In this document: piece by piece, positions 1 through 8,953 of the stretch | How positions within the stretch are numbered: the first letter of the stretch is position 1 | Layout of the letters: every line of letters begins with the position of its first letter | Source of the DNA: an uncultured Acetatifactor sp. | Lineage (GTDB): Bacteria > Bacillota > Clostridia > Lachnospirales > Lachnospiraceae | Direction of reading: 5' to 3' | Length of the DNA: 64,000 nucleotides | Assembly: GCA_910578215.1 (NCBI GenBank) | Contig: CAJTPH010000021.1 | Location: forward strand, 7,713 to 71,712 | Notes under the pieces: model-generated | What the model was told of the DNA's origin: nothing | Databases searched by the model: none | The model's input: only the letters and a program-made list of their open reading frames with translations | Position numbers and translations under genes: made by a program

Positions 1-558
1 GATGATTCCTGCCAGAACGACGATTGCGGTACCGTGCTGGTCGTCGTGGAATACGGGAATATCAAGGGTTTCCTTCAGGCGTTCCTCGATCTCAAAGCAT
101 CTTGGAGCGCTGATATCCTCCAGATTGATACCGCCGAAGGCGGGCGCAAGCCAGGTGACGGCTTTGATGATCTCCTCGGTATCCTGGGTATCCAGGCAGA
201 TAGGAACCGCATTGACCCCGCCGAATTCCTTGAACAGTACGGCCTTGCCCTCCATAACGGGCATTGCCGCGTGAGGACCGATATTTCCCAGCCCCAGGAC
301 TGCGCTTCCGTCGGAGACGACGGCCACTGTGTTTGCCTTCATGGTATATTTGTAAGCGGCCTCTTTGTCCCCGGCAATCACCCTGCAGGGCTCTGCCACG
401 CCCGGGGTGTAGGCTACGGACAGATCCTCTCTGGATTTTACGGGCGACTTGGATACGGTTTCAAGCTTGCCGTTCCATTTTTCGTGCATCATAAGAGCTT
501 TCTCGCCGATGGTCATTTCTGCTTTCGCTTCGGTTTCTTTTTTTGTTCCTGTTTCCAT
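1..558 (-). CDS. NAD(P)-dependent malic enzyme, 5' part (cut by window edge)
   Basis: Oxidatively decarboxylates malate to pyruvate in the cytoplasm. Only the first 186 residues are present; the gene runs off the left edge. Visible family motifs are SREDLSVAYTPGVAEPC, the segment VVSDGSAVLGLGNIGPHAAM, the stretch KEFGGVNAVPICLDT and FHDDQHGTAIV, which are typical of the bacterial malic enzyme N-terminal and start of the NAD-binding domains. The ATG at 558 is preceded by AAGAGG at a normal distance. A sigma-A-like promoter and a leader with two repeated hairpins lie upstream. Whether NAD or NADP is preferred cannot be told from this part. Confidence 0.93.
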   Translation of the reverse strand, partial: METGTKKETEAKAEMTIGEKALMMHEKWNGKLETVSKSPVKSREDLSVAYTPGVAEPCRVIAGDKEAAYKYTMKANTVAVVSDGSAVLGLGNIGPHAAMPVMEGKAVLFKEFGGVNAVPICLDTQDTEEIIKAVTWLAPAFGGINLEDISAPRCFEIEERLKETLDIPVFHDDQHGTAIVVLAGII

Positions 559-612
559 GCCATTACCTCTTTCCTTATCTTTTCGTTCTTAGTTATTTCG
601 GTAAACAGTTAA

Positions 613-685
613 GCTGCCGATAACCGGATTAAAAAGCCTCAGCAGCCTTCAGGCTGCCGGTAACCGGCTTCAAAAATCTCGGCAG
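613..685 (-). repeat. Two imperfect 33-bp direct repeats, each a hairpin, in the malic enzyme leader
   Basis: Units at 613-645 and 653-685 are near-identical. On the minus strand each starts with GCTGC and ends with CGGCAGC, so each can fold into its own stem-loop in the untranslated leader of the malic enzyme mRNA. They are separated by 7 bases. Function unknown; two tandem copies of one leader hairpin are unusual for a metabolic gene. Confidence 0.6.
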
Positions 686-701
686 CATTTAATCTTGTTA
701 C

Positions 702-730
702 ATCATATAATAGATTGCGGCGGTTCGCAA
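702..730 (-). promoter_or_regulatory. Sigma-A-like promoter of the malic enzyme gene
   Basis: On the minus strand TTGCGA and TATGAT are separated by exactly 17 bases. Transcription would start near 695 and give a leader of about 140 nt that contains the two repeated hairpins before the malic enzyme start. Assigned by consensus match only. Confidence 0.5.
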
Positions 731-856
731 GGCAAAAGTGTGAAGATAATTTATAAGTCTGCAAAGTACACAGACTAAGAAATTCTAGGGCTTCACACAG
801 AAGAACGCAAGAGCAGCGTTCTTAATGGATTGTTTGTGTCGGCGGCGCCGGCATGT

Positions 857-915
857 AAAAACCTCCGTGTTATCATAGACAAGAGGTTATGTACCTTATC
901 TATCATAACAGGAGG
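857..915 (-). terminator. Rho-independent terminator of the chemoreceptor gene
   Basis: On the minus strand a long imperfect stem runs from CCTCC-TGTTAT to ATAACA-C-GGAGG around a loop of about 15 bases, followed by TTTTT. It sits 50 bases beyond the stop of the chemoreceptor gene. Confidence 0.75.
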
Positions 916-964
916 CCTTATAATTTAATCGGTTTTTTTGGCTCAGGCTTTTTATAATATAGCC

Positions 965-2989
965 CTACTGCTCGATGTCATACCGGAATTTTCCCACCAG
1001 CTCCTTCAGCATATCCGCCTGGCGTGCCAGCTCCTCGGACGCTGCGGCGCTTTCCTCCGAGGTGGCGGAGTTGGATTCGACAACAGCCGATATCTGATTG
1101 ATTCCCTCTGAGATCTGTGCCGCCGCCTTTGCCTGGTCTTCGGAAGCTATTGCAATTTCGCCCATGGATTCGTTGACCACCTTTGCGTTTTCCACAACGG
1201 AAAGCAGGGATTGGGCCGTGGAGCTGGCGAATTGGATACCTTCTTCTACGGCCATGATGGCGTTTTGAATCAGATCCTTCGTATTTCTTGCAGCCTCCGA
1301 GCTCTGGTCCGCGAGAGCGCCGACCTGTGTGGCGACGACGCCGAAGCCCCGTCCCTGTTCACCTGCCCTTGCAGCCTCGATTGAAGCGTTCAGGGAAAGC
1401 AGAGCCGTCTGGTCGGCAATTTCCTCTATGCTGCTGATAATAACCGCAATTTTATCGGAGGCTTTTCTGATCTTATCCATTGCCTCTGTGTTATTCTTCA
1501 TATGCTCGTTGCTTTCAATGATCCTGTCGTTCATATTCGCCACGATCGTCCTTGTCTTTTCCGCGTTCTCGGCATTCACCTGTATCTTCTCCGAGATATC
1601 CGCGATGGTAGCGGTCAGCTCCGCCACTGCGCTTGCCTGGTCCGTGGCGCCCTCGGCAAGCTGCATGGAAGCGCCTGCCAGATCCTCCGCTCCCTTCTGG
1701 ACCTGCTTCGCGTTGCAGTCAATATCCTGCATTGCAGAGCACAGCGATGCCACGATTCCCCGGAAGGACTTGCTGATTTCGGAGAAATCACCCTTATAGT
1801 CATCATCTATCTGGATGATAAAGTTACCCTCCGAAAGCTCTGCCAGATGAGTGTCGATGTCTGCGATGATGTTTTTCAGATCGCCAATGGTCTGCGACAG
1901 GCAGTTCATCAATATTGCGGTCTCGTCATTTGTCACAGGCTCCGGAGTATCGGTATGAAGATCTCCCTGCGCCAGAAGCTCAAGCCGGCTGACCACCATC
2001 GTGATGGGGCTTACGACCTTTTTGCCCAGACCAACGCCTCTTTTGATTCCGTACAGCGTAAATAAAATGACAAAAATCACTGTAAATACCAGCGAGAGGT
2101 AAAACATTCCCAGGAATTCACTCCGCACTGCCGCAACGCCGATGCTCCATCCGTTTATGCCGGGAACCGGCGAATATGCAACGACCTTTGTGACCCCGCC
2201 ATAGGAATAGGTTCCCGTTCCGCTTTGGCCCGTTATCATTTGCTTGCAGATTGCACTGTATTTTTTCAGCTTGGGGTTTGTGTCGCCAAGATGGATGCTG
2301 TCCTCCACGCCCACAAGCGAAGAATCAATATCCGCGATGGTAATTCCGTTGGAGTCAAGCATGAACGCGGTGCCGCCTTTTCCCACCTTGATAGAACGCA
2401 TGATATCGTTCAGATATTCTCCGTTGGGGACATAGACCACCGCTCCCACCGCCTTTGTTCCGGGAATTCCGTTTTCCCACAGGGGAGCCGATACCACATA
2501 ATTAACAGAATTTGTGATATCGCTGTAAGCCGGCGTGGAAATATATGTATTGCCTGCCATGGCTTCACGGAAGAAATCCCTGTCGGAGAAATTCGTCCCC
2601 GAGATTATGTCGATACCGCTGCTGTCTAAAAGGTACCCTCTCTCAAAATCGTGGTCCTTGATTCTCTGTTCCAGAATCGCCGCCTTGTCCTCTGCCGGCC
2701 GGCTGGAGTCCGCAAGCCGCGCGATGCTTCCTGTTTCATAGGCAACCGCCACATACTGTTGAAGCGCAGCCGCGACATAAAAGGCGGCAACATCAGAAGT
2801 ATTGTTGATTGTAGAAGAAACCGCATTGATGGAAGAAATGTAACTCAGGACGGAAGTAATCACTCCCAGAACGATACAACAGATCATAATGGTTCTTGCA
2901 AAGCATGAAGAAATTTTCTTTTCGATGCTTATAAAGCCCGTGCTTTGATTTTTTGTTTTTGATAGATCGCCGTTGTTTTCATTTTGCAT
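965..2989 (-). CDS. Transmembrane methyl-accepting chemotaxis protein (dCache-type sensor)
   Basis: Chemoreceptor of 674 residues that senses an extracellular ligand and controls CheA. Residues 30-55 form the first membrane segment; about 55-290 is a periplasmic-side Cache-like sensor (segments such as RDFFREAMAGNTYIS and NGWSIGVAAV); about 295-315 is the second membrane helix; then a HAMP domain and a cytoplasmic signalling coiled coil. The hairpin tip around residue 515-560 carries the family hallmark IADQTALLSLNASIEAARAG. The ATG at 2989 has GAGGA upstream. It is transcribed alone, with its own terminator. The ligand is unknown; Cache domains often bind amino acids or organic acids. Confidence 0.95.
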   Translation of the reverse strand: MQNENNGDLSKTKNQSTGFISIEKKISSCFARTIMICCIVLGVITSVLSYISSINAVSSTINNTSDVAAFYVAAALQQYVAVAYETGSIARLADSSRPAEDKAAILEQRIKDHDFERGYLLDSSGIDIISGTNFSDRDFFREAMAGNTYISTPAYSDITNSVNYVVSAPLWENGIPGTKAVGAVVYVPNGEYLNDIMRSIKVGKGGTAFMLDSNGITIADIDSSLVGVEDSIHLGDTNPKLKKYSAICKQMITGQSGTGTYSYGGVTKVVAYSPVPGINGWSIGVAAVRSEFLGMFYLSLVFTVIFVILFTLYGIKRGVGLGKKVVSPITMVVSRLELLAQGDLHTDTPEPVTNDETAILMNCLSQTIGDLKNIIADIDTHLAELSEGNFIIQIDDDYKGDFSEISKSFRGIVASLCSAMQDIDCNAKQVQKGAEDLAGASMQLAEGATDQASAVAELTATIADISEKIQVNAENAEKTRTIVANMNDRIIESNEHMKNNTEAMDKIRKASDKIAVIISSIEEIADQTALLSLNASIEAARAGEQGRGFGVVATQVGALADQSSEAARNTKDLIQNAIMAVEEGIQFASSTAQSLLSVVENAKVVNESMGEIAIASEDQAKAAAQISEGINQISAVVESNSATSEESAAASEELARQADMLKELVGKFRYDIEQ

Positions 2990-3698
2990 ATATTTTCCTC
3001 GTTTCCGGCTGCTCCGCCAATCATCCTTTCCGTTATAATATAATTTCCGGGCATCATCCCGAAGAGCCTATTTTATATAATCATATTATATCACCATAAT
3101 ATCCAATTTTCTACCTTTTTGATAAAATATTATAATATTGATAACAAAAACGAGAGCTGTTATTATTTTTAGCATTATTTAAAAAAAAGCTTTCTATTTT
3201 TGGCAAGATGTATTATAATGCTTATATTAAAGCATAAGCATTCGATCATAATGTTCAGGAAGCATATTGATGGCGAAATCTGACTGAAACCCCCCGTTTT
3301 AGTAAAGAAAAGAATATTCAAAACCTAAGCCGAGCTTTTAAGGCAGAGAATTTTTATAATTTAGGCAGTGTGTCTTAGATTGAAACTTCCATTTCGGAAT
3401 TGTGTACCCATTCAAAAGTGTGCCCATTCAAAAAGAGCTTTCAAATATGTTTTGTAAATATTTTTACATCAGGATATAAAGCAAAACTCGGTTGATGTTA
3501 TGAAAGATTTTAAGCAGGCGGAGCTTTTTTACACCTGATATTTCAGATTTTCAGACGTGGGCTTTGCTGTAAGCAAAAGAAATAAATCAGGAGAAAGCGG
3601 ATAATCACAGGCTTTCGATACAGGGAAACGAAATTTGTAAAAGGGAAAACTTTCCTACAAAATATAAATGAAAAGGTTTTCAAATCAGGAGGAATTTT
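2990..3698. other. AT-rich intergenic region upstream of rho
   Basis: About 700 bases without a credible gene between the divergent chemoreceptor and rho genes. The left part presumably holds the chemoreceptor promoter, the right part the rho promoter and leader. At 3402-3433 there is a perfect head-to-tail pair of 16-base units except for one base (GTGTACCCATTCAAAA then GTGTGCCCATTCAAAA). Rho leaders are often autoregulated, so a long untranslated leader is plausible, but I see no clear terminator in it. Confidence 0.5.
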
Positions 3699-5282
3699 AT
3701 GAGGGAAAAATATGAATCGCTGCAGCTTGCCCAGCTAAAGGAGCTGGCGAAGGTACGCGGGTTAAAGGGTACCTCCGCCATGAAAAAGGCGGAGCTGGTA
3801 GAGGCGATGCTTGCGGAGGATGAAAGGGTTAAGAAGCTGGAAGACGAGAGCGCGGCAAAAAGCAGCTCCGCCCAGCAGAATACAGACGCTTCACACGGCA
3901 GGGAGACTTCCAAGACCCCGGCGCCCCGCAGACGCACGGTTATCACCTCGCCGAAGCGGGACATGCAGAAGAATACTGCGGAGGAACGTGCCGTGAAGGC
4001 GGAGGCTTCCGCACAGACCGAGACCGTTCAGAGGGTGGAGGAGAATCCCCGGCCCTATGAAAGTGCGCCTGCACCTGCGGCAGGAGCGGCGCCGGCGGCG
4101 CGTGTCAGCCGTCCCCCGGAGGTTTATGACGAAAAGACCTATCCAAAGGAGCTGGACAGCGGCGAGGAGGCCAGCGGTATTCTGGAGGTCATGCCGGACG
4201 GATACGGCTTTATCCGCTGTGAAAATTATCTTCCGGGCGAGAACGATGTGTACGTGGCGCCCAGCCAGATCCGCCGTTTCGGCTTAAAGACAGGGGATAT
4301 CCTGCACGGTAACAAGCGCATCAAGACCCAGCAGGAAAAGTTCAGCGCGCTTTTGTTTATACGCTCTATTAACGGCTATACCACCGAGGAGGCGTCCCAG
4401 CGCAAGGCTTTCGAGGACATGACGCCCATATTCCCCAACGAGCGCATCCGGCTGGAGACGTCAGGCTGCAGCGTGGCAATGCGGGTCATGGATCTGGTCA
4501 GCCCGGTAGGCAAGGGGCAGCGCGGCATGATCGTATCGCCGCCCAAGGCGGGCAAGACGACGCTGCTGAAGGATGTGGCGAAGTCCATTTTGCGCACGAA
4601 TCCCCACATGCACATGCTGATTCTGCTGATCGACGAGCGGCCGGAGGAGGTTACGGACATTAAGGAGGCTATTATCGGCAACAATGTGGAGGTGATCTAT
4701 TCCACCTTTGACGAGCTGCCGGAGCATCATAAAAGAGTCTCGGAAATGGTTATCGAACGCGCAAAGCGTCTGGTGGAGCATAAAAAGGACGTTGTCATCC
4801 TGCTTGACAGCATTACCCGTCTGGCAAGAGCATACAATCTGGTGGTGCCGCCCAGCGGGCGCACCCTGTCGGGAGGCCTTGACCCGGCGGCGCTGCACAT
4901 GCCCAAGAGGTTTTTCGGCGCGGCGAGGAACATGCGCGAGGGCGGCAGTCTGACCATACTTGCCACCGCTTTGGTGGACACGGGAAGCAAGATGGATGAC
5001 GTGATATACGAGGAGTTCAAGGGTACCGGCAACATGGAGATGATTCTGGACAGAAAGCTCTCCGAAAAGCGCATTTTCCCTGCCATTGATCTGGCGAAAT
5101 CCGGAACCAGACGGGAGGATCTGCTCTTGAACGGCGAGGAATTCGAGGCCATCAATATCATGCGCAAGGCGTTGAACGGCCTGAAGTCGGACGAGGCCAC
5201 CGACCGGATTCTGGATATGTTTGCGAAGACGAGAAATAATAACGATTTTGTCCAGACGGTAAAGAAAAACAGGTTCATTTGA
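3699..5282 (+). CDS. rho: Transcription termination factor Rho
   Basis: RNA-dependent hexameric ATPase/helicase that ends transcription. Residues 5-40 are the Rho N-terminal SAP-like helix bundle; about 41-150 is a charged, Ala/Pro-rich insertion absent from the 419-residue E. coli protein; about 155-225 is the cold-shock-like RNA-binding domain (SGILEVMPDGYGFIR); the rest is the ATPase with Walker A PPKAGKTTLL near residue 281 and the segment LIDERPEEVTDI. At 527 residues it is one of the long Rho forms with an N-terminal insertion. The ATG follows an AGGAGG site. It is followed by rpmE, a common arrangement in Firmicutes. Confidence 0.97.
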   Translation: MREKYESLQLAQLKELAKVRGLKGTSAMKKAELVEAMLAEDERVKKLEDESAAKSSSAQQNTDASHGRETSKTPAPRRRTVITSPKRDMQKNTAEERAVKAEASAQTETVQRVEENPRPYESAPAPAAGAAPAARVSRPPEVYDEKTYPKELDSGEEASGILEVMPDGYGFIRCENYLPGENDVYVAPSQIRRFGLKTGDILHGNKRIKTQQEKFSALLFIRSINGYTTEEASQRKAFEDMTPIFPNERIRLETSGCSVAMRVMDLVSPVGKGQRGMIVSPPKAGKTTLLKDVAKSILRTNPHMHMLILLIDERPEEVTDIKEAIIGNNVEVIYSTFDELPEHHKRVSEMVIERAKRLVEHKKDVVILLDSITRLARAYNLVVPPSGRTLSGGLDPAALHMPKRFFGAARNMREGGSLTILATALVDTGSKMDDVIYEEFKGTGNMEMILDRKLSEKRIFPAIDLAKSGTRREDLLLNGEEFEAINIMRKALNGLKSDEATDRILDMFAKTRNNNDFVQTVKKNRFI

Positions 5283-5341
5283 GCAGGGTTTGCAGAAAAT
5301 ATAGAGAAAAGATAAAAATTGGCAAAAAAGAAAAATTGTGC

Positions 5342-5370
5342 TTGCATATAGACAACTCGTATGTTACAAT
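5342..5370 (+). promoter_or_regulatory. Sigma-A promoter in front of rpmE
   Basis: TTGCAT and TACAAT with a 17-base spacer lie just after rho and about 170 bases before the rpmE start. The resulting leader of about 160 nt has no gene I can support. rpmE can thus be made independently of rho. Confidence 0.65.
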
Positions 5371-5539
5371 AATACCGCTGTTTGTGGTTCCATAAGCAGT
5401 GCGGATGAGAACGCGGAGTACGCTGGCTGCATACGGCTGTGGCAGGTGCCGCAGCGCAATACCGGCTTCGCGATGCCAGAAGGCTGAACTGTTACAGAAC
5501 AACAAATATATTGCAAGTACTTATAAAGAGGTGAGAGAG

Positions 5540-5740
5540 ATGAAAGAAGGAATCCATCCCCAGTATTATCAGGCTACCGTGACCTGCAACTGTGGCAATA
5601 CTTTTGTGACAGGTTCCACGAAACCTGAGATCCATGTGGAGGTATGCTCCAAGTGCCATTCATTCTATACCGGTCAGATGAAGACCGCCAGAGCTGATGG
5701 ACGTATCGAGAAGTTCAACAAGAAATACGGCGTTCAGTAG
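5540..5740 (+). CDS. rpmE: 50S ribosomal protein L31 (zinc form)
   Basis: Small ribosomal protein of 66 residues bridging the ribosomal subunits. It keeps the four zinc ligands of the C+ type: C16 and C18 in TCNCGN, C36 and C39 in CSKCH. The usual end EKFNKKYG is present. The start is fixed by AGAGGTGAG seven bases upstream and by the family N-terminus MKEGIHPQY; a longer reading frame upstream is not part of the protein. Confidence 0.97.
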   Translation: MKEGIHPQYYQATVTCNCGNTFVTGSTKPEIHVEVCSKCHSFYTGQMKTARADGRIEKFNKKYGVQ

Positions 5741-5752
5741 GAAGCGCAGGGG

Positions 5753-5783
5753 AAGGGTGAGATACGAGTATCTCACCCTTTTG
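5753..5783 (+). terminator. Rho-independent terminator after rpmE
   Basis: A perfect 13-bp inverted repeat (AAGGGTGAGATAC and its complement) with a minimal loop, followed by TTT, 12 bases after the rpmE stop. Confidence 0.85.
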
Positions 5784-5830
5784 TACGTTGTAGGTTACAT
5801 TGAGTTTAGTGAGAAACAAAGGAGCTTTTT

Positions 5831-6811
5831 ATGGCGAAAAGAAAGGGTAAATGCTATTCCGGCATAGGAGGGCAGGCTGTGCTGGAAGGCATTATGATGA
5901 AAAATCAGGAAAAGTATGCCGTGGCGGTCAGAAAGCCCGACGGCGGGATAGCCGTTGAGACTGAAAATACGCAGGGAATCCTTGAAGGAAACAGGCTCAA
6001 GGAGCTTCCTTTCATTCGCGGCGTTTTTAATTTTATAGATTCCATGATGCTGGGCATGAAGTGCATTAATTTTTCCGCCTCGCTTTATGACGGCGAGGAA
6101 GAAAAGGAGGACGGAGGAAAGGGCGATAAGCTTGCGACAGTTCTGATTTCCCTATTTTCCGTGGCGTTCGCCGTGGGCATTTTTGTGGTGCTTCCCACCT
6201 ATTTGACTTCCTTTTTTGTAAAATCCCTGAAAAACGAATCCTTGAGGGCGATAATTGAGGGTGTGCTGAGAATACTGATATTTATTGCATATATTCTTCT
6301 TATCAGCATTATGAAGGATATCAGGCGGCTGTTCCGTTATCACGGAGCTGAGCATCAGTGTATCAACTGCATTGAGAAGGGCAGGCCGTTGACGGTGCGC
6401 AATGTGATGAGGAGCTCCAGGCTGCACAAAAGATGCGGAACCAGCTTTATATTCTTTGTGTTTCTGGTGAGTATTGTCCTGTTCTTTTTTATCAGAGTGG
6501 ATAATCCGCTTTTGAGGGTGCTGCTGCGTATTTTGCTGATGCCCGTGGTTGCTGGAATCTCTTATGAAATCATCCGGCTTGCGGGCCGGTGCGACAATCT
6601 TTTTGTTAAAATTCTCTCCGCGCCCGGCATGGGAATCCAGCTGCTCACCACCAAAAAGCCGGATAAGGATATGGTTGAGGTGGCGATTGCCGCAGTGGAA
6701 GCGGTGTTTGACTGGAAGAAGTTTCTCCGGGAGAACTACGGGTACGTGGAACAGGAGGCCCGGGCGCAGGACACAGCGCAGAACAGGGAGGATGAGGCTG
6801 AGGACATATGA
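5831..6811 (+). CDS. DUF1385 integral membrane protein (YqhQ-like)
   Basis: Membrane protein of 326 residues of the DUF1385 family, whose function is unknown. The N-terminus GIGGQAVLEGIMMKN and the central RYHGAEHQCINCIE are family hallmarks, the latter with possible metal ligands. Hydrophobic stretches near 105-130, 138-160, 205-225 and 232-250 are probable membrane helices. The ATG has AAAGGAG upstream. Its stop overlaps the start of prmC by four bases (ATGA), so the two are translationally coupled, as in many Clostridia. Confidence 0.93.
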   Translation: MAKRKGKCYSGIGGQAVLEGIMMKNQEKYAVAVRKPDGGIAVETENTQGILEGNRLKELPFIRGVFNFIDSMMLGMKCINFSASLYDGEEEKEDGGKGDKLATVLISLFSVAFAVGIFVVLPTYLTSFFVKSLKNESLRAIIEGVLRILIFIAYILLISIMKDIRRLFRYHGAEHQCINCIEKGRPLTVRNVMRSSRLHKRCGTSFIFFVFLVSIVLFFFIRVDNPLLRVLLRILLMPVVAGISYEIIRLAGRCDNLFVKILSAPGMGIQLLTTKKPDKDMVEVAIAAVEAVFDWKKFLRENYGYVEQEARAQDTAQNREDEAEDI

Positions 6812-7680
6812 CTTATGGGGAGGTCTGTAAAAAGGGAGAGACGGTCTTGGCGGAAGCGGGGATAGAGGAAGCGCAGCTGAACGCAAGGCTTCTTTTGGAG
6901 TATGTCTGCGGTACATCCCGCAGCGACCTTCTGGCGCACGGGGACAGAGAGGTGGCGAAGGAGGAGCAGAGGCTCTACGAACGGCTGATTGCAAAACGCA
7001 GGGACAAAATTCCTCTGCAGCAGCTCACCGGAAGCCAGGGCTTTATGGGGCTGGAATTTTCGGTGAATGAGCATGTGCTTATACCCAGGCAGGATACGGA
7101 AATTTTGGTTGAGGAGGTATTAAAAAATCTCCACGACGGTATGAGAATACTGGATATGTGCACGGGGTCAGGCTGTATTCTTATCAGCCTGCTTCACTAT
7201 TCCAACGACTGCACGGGCGTGGGAGCGGATATTTCCGGGGAGGCGCTGCAGGTTGCGGAGGAAAATAAGAGAAGGCTGCTTGGAACGTCGGCGGACGCCC
7301 GGCTGCAGGAGCTTCCAGACTGTACATTTGTACGGAGCGACCTTTTTGAAAATATTGAGGGACGATTCGACATTATCGTGTCAAATCCTCCTTATATTTC
7401 CGCCGGCGAAATAGAAACGCTGATGCCGGAGGTAAGGGATCACGAGCCAAGGCTGGCGTTGGACGGCGGCGGGGACGGGCTGTTTTTTTACCGCAGGATC
7501 ATTGCGGAAAGCGGCGGATATCTTCCCGGCGGAGGCATGCTCTTTTTTGAAATCGGATATAATCAGGCGGAGGCGGTTGTCGTGCTGATGGAGGAAGCCG
7601 GGTTTCTGGAGATAACGACAGTTAAGGATTATGCGGGGCTGGACCGGGTGGTATATGGCACAAAGGGCTTTGCGCCGTAG
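6808..7680 (+). CDS. prmC: Release factor glutamine methyltransferase PrmC
   Basis: Transfers a methyl group from SAM to the glutamine of the GGQ motif of release factors. The N-terminal helical domain (1-75) is followed by a Rossmann methyltransferase with ILDMCTGSGCILISLL as the SAM loop and the catalytic SNPPYIS near residue 193. Length 290 is normal. It overlaps the preceding DUF1385 gene and is followed 65 bases later by its substrate gene prfA, a classic pairing. Confidence 0.96.
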   Translation: MTYGEVCKKGETVLAEAGIEEAQLNARLLLEYVCGTSRSDLLAHGDREVAKEEQRLYERLIAKRRDKIPLQQLTGSQGFMGLEFSVNEHVLIPRQDTEILVEEVLKNLHDGMRILDMCTGSGCILISLLHYSNDCTGVGADISGEALQVAEENKRRLLGTSADARLQELPDCTFVRSDLFENIEGRFDIIVSNPPYISAGEIETLMPEVRDHEPRLALDGGGDGLFFYRRIIAESGGYLPGGGMLFFEIGYNQAEAVVVLMEEAGFLEITTVKDYAGLDRVVYGTKGFAP

Positions 7681-7745
7681 AGCGTATTGCGGATGTGCAC
7701 CGGATGATATGAATTTGCAGGCTATAGAAAGGCATAGGTACTGAT

Positions 7746-8822
7746 ATGTTTGATAAATTAGAGGATTTATTGATACGTTTTGAGGAGATCATGGGAGAGC
7801 TGCATGAGCCCACTGTCACAAACAATCAGGAGCGTTTCCGCAAATTGATGAGGGAGCAGAGCGATCTGACCCCCATTGTGGAGGCTTATACGGAATATAA
7901 AAAGTGCAGGCAGGACATCGAGGACTCGCTGGAAATGCTGGAGGGCGAGAATGACGAAGAAATGCGCGATATGATTAAGGAGACCCTGAACGACGGCAAA
8001 AAGCGCATGGAGGAGCTGGAGCAGCAGCTTAAGATATTGTTGCTGCCCAAGGACCCCAACGACGATAAAAACGTTATCGTGGAGATCCGTGCCGGCGCGG
8101 GCGGCGACGAGGCGGCATTGTTTGCGGCTGAAATCTACCGCATGTATGTGCACTATGCCGAGAGCCGGCGCTGGAAGGTGGAGACCATGAACGTGGATGA
8201 GATCGGCATTGGAGGCATGAAGGAGGTACAGTTCATGATTAACGGCCAGGGCGCTTACTCCAGAATGAAGTACGAGAGCGGCGTCCACCGTGTGCAGCGG
8301 GTGCCGGAGACGGAGAGCGGCGGCCGGATTCACACCTCCACGATCAGCGTGGCGGTGATGCCGGAGGTGGATGAGGATATCGATGTTGTCATCGACGATA
8401 AGGACATCCGTATCGATGTGATGCGCGCCTCCGGTAACGGCGGCCAGTGCGTCAATACCACGGACTCGGCGGTGCGGCTGACTCACTATCCCACGGGAAT
8501 CGTGGTGTACAGCCAGACGGAGAAATCTCAGATACAGAACAAGGCTAAGGCGTTTGCACTGTTGAAGGCGAAGCTCTACGACATCGAGCAGCAGCAGAGA
8601 CACGACGCGGAAGCCGAGCTGCGCAGAAGCCAGATCGGCACAGGGGACCGCTCCGAGAAGATCCGCACCTATAATTTCCCTCAGGGGCGTGTCACCGACC
8701 ACCGCATAGGCTTGACTATCTACAAGCTGGATAAGGTGATGAACGGGGACATTCAGGAAATTATTGACGCCTGTATCGCCGCCGACCAGGCGGCCAAGTT
8801 AGCGAAGATGGGAGAAAATTAA
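7746..8822 (+). CDS. prfA: Peptide chain release factor 1
   Basis: Recognises UAA and UAG stop codons and triggers peptide release. The 358-residue protein has the stop-codon-reading segment RVPETESGGRIHTS (a PET variant of the PxT tripeptide) and the GGQ catalytic loop ASGNGGQCVN near residue 230. The ATG at 7746 has no strong Shine-Dalgarno but the N-terminus MFDKLEDLL fits the family. Its last 13 codons are part of a tandem duplication that continues into the downstream spacer. Confidence 0.97.
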   Translation: MFDKLEDLLIRFEEIMGELHEPTVTNNQERFRKLMREQSDLTPIVEAYTEYKKCRQDIEDSLEMLEGENDEEMRDMIKETLNDGKKRMEELEQQLKILLLPKDPNDDKNVIVEIRAGAGGDEAALFAAEIYRMYVHYAESRRWKVETMNVDEIGIGGMKEVQFMINGQGAYSRMKYESGVHRVQRVPETESGGRIHTSTISVAVMPEVDEDIDVVIDDKDIRIDVMRASGNGGQCVNTTDSAVRLTHYPTGIVVYSQTEKSQIQNKAKAFALLKAKLYDIEQQQRHDAEAELRRSQIGTGDRSEKIRTYNFPQGRVTDHRIGLTIYKLDKVMNGDIQEIIDACIAADQAAKLAKMGEN

Positions 8823-8938
8823 AGTCCCGCCTGGTCGTGCGACCGAGGCGGCCAAGTTAGCGAAGATGGGAGAAAATTAAAGTCCCGCCTGGTCGTGCGA
8901 CCGAGGCGGCCAAGCTAGCAAAGATGGGAGAAAATTAG
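8784..8938 (+). repeat. Tandem 58-bp repeat made from the end of prfA
   Basis: Three units: 8784-8840, 8841-8898 and a partial 8899-8938. Unit 1 contains the last codons and the stop of prfA; units 2 and 3 repeat those codons, including the in-frame stop, downstream of the gene. Between units lies a GC-rich hairpin (CGCCTGGTCG paired with CGACCGAGGCG, one bulge). The third unit has point differences (CTAGCA for TTAGCG and TAG for TAA), so it is not a fresh copy. It ends next to the ribosome-binding site of the next gene. Confidence 0.9.
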
Positions 8939-8953
8939 AGGGAGGAGAGAATT

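Noticed and set aside
2225..2629. Long reading frames opposite the chemoreceptor, thrS, rhaB, rho and prfA genes.
   Set aside because: They are antisense shadows of strongly supported genes, with no ribosome-binding sites and no family match.
7681..7745. A separate promoter for prfA.
   Set aside because: The 65-base spacer after prmC has no convincing -35/-10 pair; co-transcription with prmC is the simpler reading.
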